This document shows positions 9,266 through 19,108 of a stretch of DNA of 35,077 nucleotides, one piece after another. Both the position numbers and the translations under genes were made by a program. Numbering within the stretch: the first letter of the stretch is position 1; the number at the start of each line of letters is the position of its first letter. The notes below the pieces were generated by a model that was given only the letters and a program-made list of their open reading frames with translations, had not been told where the DNA came from and ran no database searches. This DNA comes from Planctomycetota bacterium (GTDB taxonomy: Bacteria > Planctomycetota > Planctomycetia > Pirellulales > UBA1268): the NCBI GenBank assembly GCA_018970605.1, contig JAGWWA010000018.1, forward strand, positions 1 to 35,077. Direction: 5' to 3'.

Positions 9266-9600
9266 TACGGGTCACGCTGGGGCCTGATTCAAGCCGTCCG
9301 GCCGGAAGGCCGCGGCGGCGCGCCGCTCCGGGCTGCCTACGCCCTCTCGCTGGACGTTCGTCTCGGCCCTCCAGGCCTCGACTCACTGCACGTCCGCTGC
9401 GCTTCGCCGGGCACCGATCCGCCGCAGGCGGATTGGTCGTGGCTGCGCTTGCTTCCATAGCCCGCTCGAGGGCATAGGCAGCCCTTCGCTGCCCCCTTGG
9501 AGCAGCCGTTTTCAGGCGGCGGGCTACCAACGGTGGAGACGGAGCCTTTTGGCGGTTCGCCCCACGCCTTACGGCGTGGGGCTTCTACGGCAGTCGTGGA
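9266..9600. repeat. Dispersed modular repeat downstream of ugd
   Basis: The gap between ugd and the hppA promoter holds a divergent member of the repeat family seen at the window ends. Positions 9327-9368 resemble the GC-rich module, and 9332-9375 match 22425-22468 with about 7 differences in 44. Positions 9432-9490 resemble the stretch around 34768-34818. A perfect 9-bp hairpin closes the element (9560-9581). No convincing gene lies here, although small open frames cross it. Confidence 0.65.
9560..9581. repeat. Perfect 9-bp hairpin with 4-nt loop (REP/IS-end-like)
   Basis: CCCCACGCC, loop TTAC, GGCGTGGGG. On the minus strand the hairpin is preceded by GTAG and GAAG and has a GTAA loop, the same architecture as the hairpins at 34631, 34838 and 160-197. 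There is no U-tract, so it is not a classical intrinsic terminator. Confidence 0.7.
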
Positions 9601-9645
9601 AGCCGACTGGCCGTCAGTCCCGTGAGGGGGATCCTTCACGGCGGT

Positions 9646-9674
9646 TTGACACGCCGGGTGGGGCAGGGTTCAAT
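9646..9674 (+). promoter_or_regulatory. Predicted sigma-70 promoter for hppA
   Basis: A perfect TTGACA (9646-9651) is followed after 17 nt by TTCAAT (9669-9674, 4 of 6 consensus positions). It lies about 100 nt before the chosen hppA start and just past the repeat element, so the repeat did not disrupt it. Confidence 0.5.
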
Positions 9675-9771
9675 CTTCGCGCATGGGAACGTTCCAGGCG
9701 ATCCGTCCCTGCGGTCGCCGTCCAGGCCGAACCCCGGCCTCATTCCTCTCTTATTCCGGAGCGTCTTGATC

Positions 9772-12384
<2,613 letters not shown>

Positions 12385-12456
12385 GCGGGTCGATCGCGGG
12401 TCGGGTCAGTCGGTCCGGGCGTTTGGTTGGCGAACTCGCGAGCAGGGCCCCGCGGC

Positions 12457-12726
12457 CGGCGGGAGACATGCTCGGACCTGGCGGCATTTGTGATTTCTAG
12501 GCTCTGACGGAATGTCGGAGTCTTGTGTCCACACATGTCACCAGGTCCTGTGCGTGCCCCCCGACCGACCGCTCCTCCGTGTGCGGTGACGAACGGGCCA
12601 GCAGTTTCGGCGGAGTGGGTCGGGGGAACGCGCAGGAGACGGTGACACTTGCGGACATTGGACTTGGCTCTACCGTTGGGGCATCGAACTCGCAAGTGCC
12701 GCCGGCTCCGAGCATTTCACCGCCCG
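12457..12726 (+). other. Long imperfect inverted repeat, candidate structured RNA between hppA and tgt
   Basis: The gap 12385-12780 has no gene but contains one fold-back structure. Base i pairs with base 25183-i from about 12457/12726 inward to 12561/12622, and the last inner helix (12575-12579 with 12611-12615) encloses a loop of about 31 nt. Runs include 12468-12475 with 12708-12715, 12478-12493 with 12690-12705, 12501-12510 with 12673-12682, and 12546-12555 with 12628-12637. I counted 11 G-T pairs and only 3 A-C oppositions between the arms. A plus-strand RNA tolerates G-U, so this asymmetry suggests a maintained RNA fold rather than decaying DNA repeats. The function is unknown; a fold-back mobile element is the alternative. 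Confidence 0.7.
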
Positions 12727-12780
12727 CTCCGAATGGGCTCCTGCATCCCCTGAGCCGATTCCCTCGATTCTGACCCCACG

Positions 12781-13911
12781 ATGCAACCCGGATTCGCATT
12801 CGAGATCGCGGCGACGGACGGTTCGGCGCGGGCGGGAACGCTCACGACGCCGCACGGCAGCGTGCCCACGCCCCTGTTCATGCCGGTGGCCACGCTCGCC
12901 AGCGTGAAGGGCGTCGATATCGGCCGCGTTCGCGAGACGGGGGCCGGCATGGTGCTCTCCAATGCCTACCACCTCCACCTGCGGCCCGGCGAGGAGCTGG
13001 TCGAGCAGGCGGGGGGCGTGGCGGCGTTCATGGGATGGAACGGTCCCACGCTCACCGACTCCGGCGGCTTTCAGGTCTTCAGCCTTGCACGGCAGGTGAG
13101 GGTCACCGAGGCCGGCGCCTTTTTTCGGTCGCACATCGACGGCCGTGCCGTGGAGTTCACGCCCGAGAACTCGATGCGGATCCAGGAGCGGATCGGCGCG
13201 GATGTCGCCATGCAGATGGATCACGTCGTCGCCCTGCCTGCCGAGCGGTCGGTGGTCGAGGACGCGATGCGGCGGTCGCTCCGCTGGGCCGAACGGTGTC
13301 GGGCGGCGCACAGGCGATCGGATCAGGCACTCTTCGGGATCGTGCAGGGCGGCCTGGATCCGGAACTCCGGCAGGAGAGCGCCGAGGGGCTGAGGGCGCT
13401 CGGGTTTCCCGGCTATGCCGTCGGCGGCTTGTCGGTGGGGGAGGGGCCCGAGGCGATGGTGGCGGCGCTGCATGCGACCATGCCCCACCTCCCTGCGAAT
13501 CGTCCGCGCTACCTCATGGGGGTTGGCCAGCCGGACGACATCATGGCGGCCGTCGCCGCCGGCATCGACATGTTCGACTGTGTGCTGCCCACGCGGTGCG
13601 GCCGCAACTCGCTGGTCTACACGTTCGCCGGGCAGGTGCGGCTGCGGAACGCCAGGCATGCGGCGGACGAGCGGCCGCTCGAGGAAGGCTGCCCCTGCAT
13701 CGCCTGTCGGCACGGTCGGCGGTATCTTCGGCACCTGTTCCTGGCGGGTGAGATGCTGGGGCCGGTGCTGGCGTCGATCCACAACCTCACCTTCTATCAG
13801 CGGCTCGTTGCCAGGCTGCGAGACGCGATCGTGGCAGGCTCGCTTCCGACCGTGGTGGCGGAACTCCGCCGGGGCATGGCCGCCGGGGATGACCGCGGCA
13901 CCGGCTCCTGA
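12781..13911 (+). CDS. tgt: tRNA-guanine transglycosylase (queuine/preQ1 tRNA-ribosyltransferase)
   Basis: This 376-residue enzyme exchanges guanine-34 of GUN-anticodon tRNAs for a 7-deazaguanine base. The general acid/base and nucleophile motifs are present: [12 protein letters not shown] (Asp93) and [10 protein letters not shown] (Asp266). GIVQGG (187-191) and the zinc ligands Cys304, Cys306, Cys309 and His335 are intact. The substrate-pocket motif is MQMDHVV (144-150), so the residue matching bacterial Cys158 (Z. mobilis numbering) is Val149, as in eukaryotic and chlamydial enzymes that take queuine, while Val219 keeps the bacterial state at position 233. It begins the tgt-yajC-secDF series common in bacteria. 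No strong Shine-Dalgarno precedes the ATG. The start is favoured because nothing upstream of it looks coding. Confidence 0.95.
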   Translation: MQPGFAFEIAATDGSARAGTLTTPHGSVPTPLFMPVATLASVKGVDIGRVRETGAGMVLSNAYHLHLRPGEELVEQAGGVAAFMGWNGPTLTDSGGFQVFSLARQVRVTEAGAFFRSHIDGRAVEFTPENSMRIQERIGADVAMQMDHVVALPAERSVVEDAMRRSLRWAERCRAAHRRSDQALFGIVQGGLDPELRQESAEGLRALGFPGYAVGGLSVGEGPEAMVAALHATMPHLPANRPRYLMGVGQPDDIMAAVAAGIDMFDCVLPTRCGRNSLVYTFAGQVRLRNARHAADERPLEEGCPCIACRHGRRYLRHLFLAGEMLGPVLASIHNLTFYQRLVARLRDAIVAGSLPTVVAELRRGMAAGDDRGTGS

Positions 13912-13948
13912 CCGGGAATGCGTGGCGTCCGGTCGTGACGCACCGCCC

Positions 13949-13978
13949 TTGTCGCTCGCGCGCTAGGACCACTACATT
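13949..13978 (+). promoter_or_regulatory. Weak candidate promoter ahead of yajC
   Basis: TTGTCG (13949-13954), an 18-nt spacer and TACATT (13973-13978) lie in the 128-bp tgt-yajC gap. The match is poor at -10. Read-through from tgt is equally possible. Confidence 0.25.
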
Positions 13979-14039
13979 TTCGGGCTTGGCATGACGGGGT
14001 TCCTCCCGGACCGTCGCCGTTTTTCAGCCGGATGGCCGC

Positions 14040-14426
14040 ATGACCGCACTCCTGAGCACCGTTCTCCCCCTGCCGAAGGCCGTGGCGGCGGTGTGTCTTG
14101 CGCAGGCGGCCGATCGCCCCGAACCGCCCTTCGCGCTGCAGTATCTGCCGCTGATCGCCATCGCGGCGGCGGCCTACCTGCTCCTGTTTCGGCCTGAGCG
14201 GGAGCGGATGAAGAAGCAGCAGGAGTTGCTCGGGGCCGTCAAGAAGAATGACCGCGTGGTGACCTCGTCTGGCATCTACGGAACGGTCGCCAGCGTCGAT
14301 CGGGACGCGGACCGGGTGACGCTCAAGATCGACGAATCATCGAACGCAAAACTCACCGTGACGCTCTCGAGCCTGGCGAGGGTGTTGCGTGACGACACCG
14401 CCGGCGGAGACGACGGCGGTGGCTGA
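14040..14426 (+). CDS. yajC: Preprotein translocase auxiliary subunit YajC
   Basis: This 128-residue single-span membrane protein accompanies SecDF at the Sec translocon. One hydrophobic segment (about 33-50) is followed by the YajC pattern: FRPERERMKKQQELLGAVKKNDRV region, then GIYGTVASVD and a short beta-rich domain, ending in a Gly/Asp tail. About 30 residues precede the membrane segment, more than in E. coli YajC, and contain a weakly hydrophobic stretch. Position between tgt and secDF is the usual one and supports the call. The gap to secDF is 75 nt and contains a 12-bp tandem repeat. Confidence 0.93.
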   Translation: MTALLSTVLPLPKAVAAVCLAQAADRPEPPFALQYLPLIAIAAAAYLLLFRPERERMKKQQELLGAVKKNDRVVTSSGIYGTVASVDRDADRVTLKIDESSNAKLTVTLSSLARVLRDDTAGGDDGGG

Positions 14427-14459
14427 GCGGACCCGCGGTCGCAGGGCACCGCCAAGACC

Positions 14460-14483
14460 GAGACACGGATTGAGACACGGATT
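14460..14483. repeat. Perfect 12-bp tandem repeat (two units) before secDF
   Basis: GAGACACGGATT occurs twice in a row, at 14460-14471 and 14472-14483, 18 nt before the secDF start. It probably arose by slippage; an effect on secDF translation initiation is possible but unproven. Confidence 0.8.
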
Positions 14484-14501
14484 CAGGAACGGGATTGAGG
14501 C

Positions 14502-17500
14502 ATGAACATGTCGAGCATCACAGTGGGCATCATCGCACAGGCCATGGCATCCGCCGCGGCGACCGAGACAGCCGTGCCGTGGTGGCGCGAGAGTTGGGCC
14601 ATGTGGGGCATCGCGCTGCTCACGCTGGCGGTGCCGATGTTCGTTGCGCGGCTGATCGCGGGGGCCCTGCGGGCGTCCGACATGTGGGGCCGGATCGCCA
14701 CCGTGCTCGTCGCGCTCACCGCCGGCTTGGTGATCTGCCGGCTGGGCTGGCCTCCGCGGCTGGGCATCGATCTCAAGGGCGGCCTGATCCTCGTGTACGA
14801 AGTGGACAACTCCAAGCAATCGGCGGCTCGGGCCGACGATGCGATTCGCCGCGTGGAAGGCATCCTCAAGTCACAGGACGGGTCCCAAGGCACGGTCCGC
14901 CGTCGGCAGGGAGGCGGGCTGACGGTACGGCTGGCGACGGCCGACACGCGGGCCCGCGAGGCGTTCACCGCGGCGGTCAAGGGAGCGGAGTTCGACCGGG
15001 TGCAGGTCCGCGAGTCCGCTCGCCGCGAAGCCGACGACGCCCTCGAAATCGACTACGACGTCGTCGCCGAGGCTTCCCCCGTGGCCATGGACAAGCTCGT
15101 CGCGGCCGTGAGCCGCCGCGTGAATCCGGGCGGCCAAAAGGAGGTCACCGTGCGTCAGTACGGCCTGGACCAGATCGAGGTGATCATCCCCGAGGTGGAG
15201 CAGTCGGAGGTCGATCTGATCAAGCGGGTGGTGTCGAGCGCCGGCGTGCTGGAGTTCCGGATCCTGGCCAACCGCGACGACGCCCGCCACCGGGCGGCGA
15301 TCACGCTCGCCGAGAAGACCGCGGGCCAGACCGTCCGTCAGGGCGACGAGACCCTCGCCCGTTGGGTGCAGGTTGACGTCAAGAAGATGGATCCGACGGG
15401 CGATCGCCGGCTGGTGACGCGGGAGAATGCCGACGGCGGCAGGGAGATCCTGGTGATCAACGACCCGTTCAACGTCACCGGTGGCGATCTCGGCCGCGTG
15501 AGCCCGAGCCTCGACGAGAGCCTCGCGCCGTGCGTGAACTTCACGTTCACGTCCAAGGGCGCGCCTCGGTTCGGGCTGCTCACGGGTCGCAACCTTCCCG
15601 ATCCGGCGAACGGGCTCGAGAGCCGCCTGGGAATCCTGCTCGACGACGTCGTCCAGTCGGCGCCCTCGATCAGGAGCACCATCACCTCGTTCGGCCAGAT
15701 CACTGGAAACTTCAAGCAACCGGAAGTCGATTTTCTCGTCGAGGTCCTCAACGCCGGAAGCCTTCCGGCAGCCCTCCGCAGCGAGCCGATCAGCGAGCAG
15801 CGGATCAGTTCCCAGCTCGGCGACGACACGATCAAGTCGGCCCGTCTCGCGATGATCCTCGCGACCCTGCTCGTACTCACCTTCATGCTGGCCTACTACC
15901 GCTTCTCCGGTTTCGTGGCCGACCTCGCGGTGCTCCTCAATATCATCCTTGTCGTGGCGGTGATGGTCTCCTTCAAGGCGGCATTCACCCTCGCCGGCCT
16001 CGCCGGCCTCGTGCTCTCGGTGGGCATGGCGGTCGATGCCAACGTGCTGATCTACGAGCGGATGCGCGAGGAGATGGATCGCGGTGCGGCCGTGAGGATG
16101 GCGATCCGCAACGGGTTTGCCCGCGCGTTCTCAACGATCGTCGACTCCAACCTCACCACCCTGATCACCGCGGTCGTGCTGTTCGCGATCGGCACCGACC
16201 AGCTCAAGGGGTTCGCGGTCACGCTGTTTTTCGGCCTGCTCCTGAACCTCTTCACCGCCGTGTTCTGCTCGCGGGTGGTGTTCGACCTCGCCGAGCGGAA
16301 CCGCTGGATCACGACGCTCTCGATGGCCCGGATCTTCGGCCAGCCGAACTTCCAGTTCGTGAAGTGGATGAAGCCGGCGATCATCGGCTCGCTGCTCTTC
16401 ATCCTTGCCGGCCTGGCCGCCGCCTGGCACCGTGGCCAGGGCCTGTTCGACATCGATTTCACCGGCGGCACGAGCGTGCAGGTGGAGTTCAAGCCCGACC
16501 AGCCGTTGGGAATCGCCGAGGTCCGCGATGCCGTGGCGTCGCTGAAGGATGCGGCGGTGAGTGCCGTGACGACGCCGGGGTCGGCCCCGGACCTGCGGTA
16601 CAAGATCGACACGTCGCTCCGCGGCGCCGACGCCGGCGAGGTTGAGTCGCGGATCCGTGACCTGTTTCCGGGGCGGCTTGCGACCTACGGCATGGATATC
16701 CTGGACGTCGCGTCGCGGCCACGCGATGCCGCCAAGGAGCCGGCTGCGGAGGCCCGGACCGTGACGGCGGCCACGCTGAGGTTTCCACAGAAGATCAGCC
16801 GTGTCACGCTTCGCGAGAACGTCAAGCGGGCGCTCGAGAAGGAGCAGATCGGCGACGCCGACTTCGAACTCTCGTCGGCCGATCCGGGGGCTGCGTCCGG
16901 CCGGGCGTGCAGCGACTGGACGCTGACGACCACGCTCGATCCGGCGTCGACCCGCGGGATTCTCGAGAGCGTCAAGGCGAAGCTCGCCGAGACGCCCGTC
17001 TACCTCGCGGCCAACGCGATCGGCGGCAAGGTCGCCGGCAACACGCAGCTCACGGCCGTCTACGCGCTGCTGGCCAGCCTGCTGATGATCGTGCTCTACG
17101 TCTGGGTTCGCTTCCAAAACGTGGCGTTCGGTCTGGCGGCGGTGATCGCGCTGGCCCACGACGTGCTTGTCGCGGTGGCCTGCCTTGCCCTGAGCACCTA
17201 CGTGGCCCCGTACCTCGGCTGGGCGCTCGTCGACGACTTCAAGATCAGTCTCGATGTCGTCGCCGCCCTCCTGACGATCATCGGCTTCTCGATCAACGAC
17301 ACGATCGTGATCTTTGACCGGTTGCGTGAGCTGCGCGGGAAGGGGCGATACGTGACCGCCGCCATGGTGGACAAGGCGGTCAACCAGACGCTGAGCCGGA
17401 CGATCCTGACGTCGGGCACGGCCTTCCTTGCCACGCTGATTCTCTACGCGGTCGGCGGCCAGGGAATCCACGCCTTCGCCTTCACGATGCTCGTCGGCAT

Positions 17501-17615
17501 CATCGTGGGTTCCTACAGCACGATCTACATCGCCTCCCCGATCGTGCTCTGGCTGCAGCACGCGTTCTCCGGCGAGGAGCGGCCGGCGCGGAGCGGGGCG
17601 GCCACGACCGCCTGA
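14502..17615 (+). CDS. secDF: Fused protein translocase subunit SecDF
   Basis: This 1037-residue fusion of SecD and SecF uses the proton gradient to pull exported proteins across the membrane. The SecD half shows LGIDLKGG (87-94) after the second hydrophobic segment, a large periplasmic region, and the membrane motif VDANVLIYERMREE (Asp512). The SecF half shows FDIDFTGGTSVQVEF (about 649-663) and SINDTIVIFDRLRE (Asp933). An additional N-terminal hydrophobic segment (about 34-56) precedes the canonical first helix. A second ATG at 14508 has GAGG 7 nt upstream and may be the true start; the difference is two residues. Single-chain SecDF is known in planctomycetes and some other groups, but E. 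coli has separate genes. Confidence 0.95.
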   Translation: MNMSSITVGIIAQAMASAAATETAVPWWRESWAMWGIALLTLAVPMFVARLIAGALRASDMWGRIATVLVALTAGLVICRLGWPPRLGIDLKGGLILVYEVDNSKQSAARADDAIRRVEGILKSQDGSQGTVRRRQGGGLTVRLATADTRAREAFTAAVKGAEFDRVQVRESARREADDALEIDYDVVAEASPVAMDKLVAAVSRRVNPGGQKEVTVRQYGLDQIEVIIPEVEQSEVDLIKRVVSSAGVLEFRILANRDDARHRAAITLAEKTAGQTVRQGDETLARWVQVDVKKMDPTGDRRLVTRENADGGREILVINDPFNVTGGDLGRVSPSLDESLAPCVNFTFTSKGAPRFGLLTGRNLPDPANGLESRLGILLDDVVQSAPSIRSTITSFGQITGNFKQPEVDFLVEVLNAGSLPAALRSEPISEQRISSQLGDDTIKSARLAMILATLLVLTFMLAYYRFSGFVADLAVLLNIILVVAVMVSFKAAFTLAGLAGLVLSVGMAVDANVLIYERMREEMDRGAAVRMAIRNGFARAFSTIVDSNLTTLITAVVLFAIGTDQLKGFAVTLFFGLLLNLFTAVFCSRVVFDLAERNRWITTLSMARIFGQPNFQFVKWMKPAIIGSLLFILAGLAAAWHRGQGLFDIDFTGGTSVQVEFKPDQPLGIAEVRDAVASLKDAAVSAVTTPGSAPDLRYKIDTSLRGADAGEVESRIRDLFPGRLATYGMDILDVASRPRDAAKEPAAEARTVTAATLRFPQKISRVTLRENVKRALEKEQIGDADFELSSADPGAASGRACSDWTLTTTLDPASTRGILESVKAKLAETPVYLAANAIGGKVAGNTQLTAVYALLASLLMIVLYVWVRFQNVAFGLAAVIALAHDVLVAVACLALSTYVAPYLGWALVDDFKISLDVVAALLTIIGFSINDTIVIFDRLRELRGKGRYVTAAMVDKAVNQTLSRTILTSGTAFLATLILYAVGGQGIHAFAFTMLVGIIVGSYSTIYIASPIVLWLQHAFSGEERPARSGAATTA

Positions 17616-17825
17616 GGCCTGCGGCCGACGGCGAGGTGCAGTTGCAGCGATTCTGCTCGGGGGGGGCCATGGGCAAACCCTGCGGAACGTGCCGGACGAT
17701 CGGCCGCCCTCGCCGGTGATGAAGGTTGCGGGACCCTCCCGCAGTCGGCGCAGTCGGCGGCCCGGGGGCATGGTTGCCTGGCGACGCATGCGGCCGGCAT
17801 CCGTCGCACTCGAGGCGAGGGCGAC
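17616..17825. other. secDF-LysM intergenic region with one bulged hairpin
   Basis: The 210-nt gap has no convincing gene. GCATG-GTTG pairs with CGAC-(G bulge)-CATGC around loop CCTGG at 17768-17791, giving nine base pairs just upstream of the LysM gene. It could attenuate or stabilise the transcript, or be chance in GC-rich DNA. Confidence 0.35.
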
Positions 17826-18794
17826 GTGGGCAGGCTTGCAAGCGGTGTGCGGTTTCTCGTCGGCATCGGCATGATCGCCGCGGGCGTGACGCTGGCGGTT
17901 CCCGCAGGGCGGCTCGCAGCCGAGGCCTGGACGGCGGCCCACCCGTCTGCCGCCGCGACCGGCGGTGTGCCGTCTCAACCGCCCGCGATTCTCCCGAATG
18001 TGCCGCCGCCGGCCGTGCCCGCCGCCGGGCCGGACGCCTGGCTCGTCCCCGAAGAGTCCCTGCCGCCGCCGGTCGCGCCGCGGGCCGACTACGCGCCGCC
18101 ACCCGCGCCCGATCGGCTCCCGCCGGTTCCAGCGGCGGCGGTGGTTCAGGCACCGGACATGAACGGCACGTACCGTTCCACGCTGCAGGTGCCGCCTCCG
18201 CCGCTCCTCGATGCACAGGCTCCCCCTCCGGCCATGGCTGCCTGGGCGGCCCCTTCGCCCGCACAGTCGCCGGCGGCGCCTGGGGTCGTCACCGCGGCGG
18301 AGCCAGCCGCCTCGACGTACGTCATTCGCGATGGAGATGACCTCGCCTCGATATCGGCACGGTTTTACGGCCACCCGGCCGCGGCGGCGGCACTCTGGGC
18401 CGCAAACCGAGACCTGATTCCGAATCCCGACCTGCTGCCCATAGGAGCCGAGATCAGACTCCCACCACCGTGGGCCGTTCCCGGGATCGCCTCGTCGCAA
18501 CCGGTCGGCGTTCGATCGATCGAGCCTCCGCCAACGGGTGTGTCGCCACGGCACGTCGAGGCTCTCCCCGCCTCGGCAGCCTGGCTCGAGGGTCGACAGC
18601 CTCCGCCACCTGCCGCCGTTCGATCGGGCCCTACGGCCAGCACGGTGCGTCTCGCCCCCGGCGAAACGCTCGAGACCCTGGCTGAACGGTTCTATGGCGA
18701 TCGTCGTGCCGCGATGAGGATCTGGGAGGCCAACCGCGACCGGCTCCGCAGTCCCGAACTCGCCGTCCCGGGAATGGAACTCCGCCTGCCCTAA
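17826..18794 (+). CDS. Membrane-anchored protein with two LysM domains
   Basis: This 322-residue protein has an N-terminal hydrophobic segment (about 8-30; signal anchor or signal peptide). A proline/alanine-rich linker of about 125 residues follows, then two LysM domains. The first begins at YVIRDGDDLASISARFYG and ends IGAEIRLP. The second occupies the last 50 residues (TVRLAPGETLETLAERFYG to GMELRLP). LysM domains bind glycan, usually peptidoglycan, so an envelope role is likely; there is no catalytic domain. The start is GTG 17826 with GAGG 5 nt upstream. The gene faces the hydrolase gene tail to tail. Its gene-specific function is not recognisable. Confidence 0.85.
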   Translation: MGRLASGVRFLVGIGMIAAGVTLAVPAGRLAAEAWTAAHPSAAATGGVPSQPPAILPNVPPPAVPAAGPDAWLVPEESLPPPVAPRADYAPPPAPDRLPPVPAAAVVQAPDMNGTYRSTLQVPPPPLLDAQAPPPAMAAWAAPSPAQSPAAPGVVTAAEPAASTYVIRDGDDLASISARFYGHPAAAAALWAANRDLIPNPDLLPIGAEIRLPPPWAVPGIASSQPVGVRSIEPPPTGVSPRHVEALPASAAWLEGRQPPPPAAVRSGPTASTVRLAPGETLETLAERFYGDRRAAMRIWEANRDRLRSPELAVPGMELRLP

Positions 18795-18846
18795 CACGCG
18801 TCACGCGCGATCCTGAGGCGATTCTGCGGCGGTGTCACTCCGCCAG

Positions 18847-18939
18847 GAAGCCCCGAGCGGGAGCGAGGGGATCATGCGTGGCGGCGAGCGACGCGTGCCG
18901 ATCCGCGGAGCCGTTCCCGTCGCTTCCGCTCCGGGCTTT
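18847..18939. repeat. Inverted pair of REP-like hairpin units between convergent genes
   Basis: GAAGCCCCGAGCGGGAGCG (from 18848, continuing to 18870) recurs in imperfect inverted form at 18916-18939. Each unit can fold as CCCC/GGGG with an inner GC pair and a 4-nt loop, and the GAAGCCC start matches the hairpin cores at 34631, 34838 and (inverted) 160-197. The arrangement resembles a REP doublet. The rest of the 314-bp convergent region 18795-19108 holds a 13-bp palindrome at 18970-18982 and the hairpin listed separately. Confidence 0.5.
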
Positions 18940-18990
18940 GAGGGTTCCGTGGAAAAACCCGCGAGGATCACGTGTGACACGTCGAAGGCG

Positions 18991-19029
18991 ACCCCCACGT
19001 GGTCGAGAGACGTTCACGACTCGTGGGGT
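18991..19029. terminator. Candidate bidirectional terminator hairpin between LysM and hydrolase genes
   Basis: ACCCCCACG (18991-18999) pairs with CGTGGGGT (19022-19029), and inner GTCG/CGAC extends the stem. The position between two convergent genes fits termination in both directions. There is no U-tract on either side, so the call rests on structure and location only. Confidence 0.35.
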
Positions 19030-19108
19030 CCCCGAGGAGGTGCCGGGTGTCAACCTGCACGGGCATTCCGCGTCGGGCCGGGATCCCGCGGCGGCGTTTC
19101 TGGCAGGA

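Noticed and set aside
14871-15719. Minus-strand frame over secDF, and plus-strand frames over the GT39 and MFS genes (1389-2819, 24930-25952)
   Set aside because: All are shadows of well-supported genes on the other strand.
17665-17710. GGGCAAACC followed by GGAA, resembling a c-di-GMP-I (GEMM) riboswitch
   Set aside because: The expected stems around the tetraloop do not form, and the conserved GACGCAAAGCC segment is absent. Treated as chance similarity.
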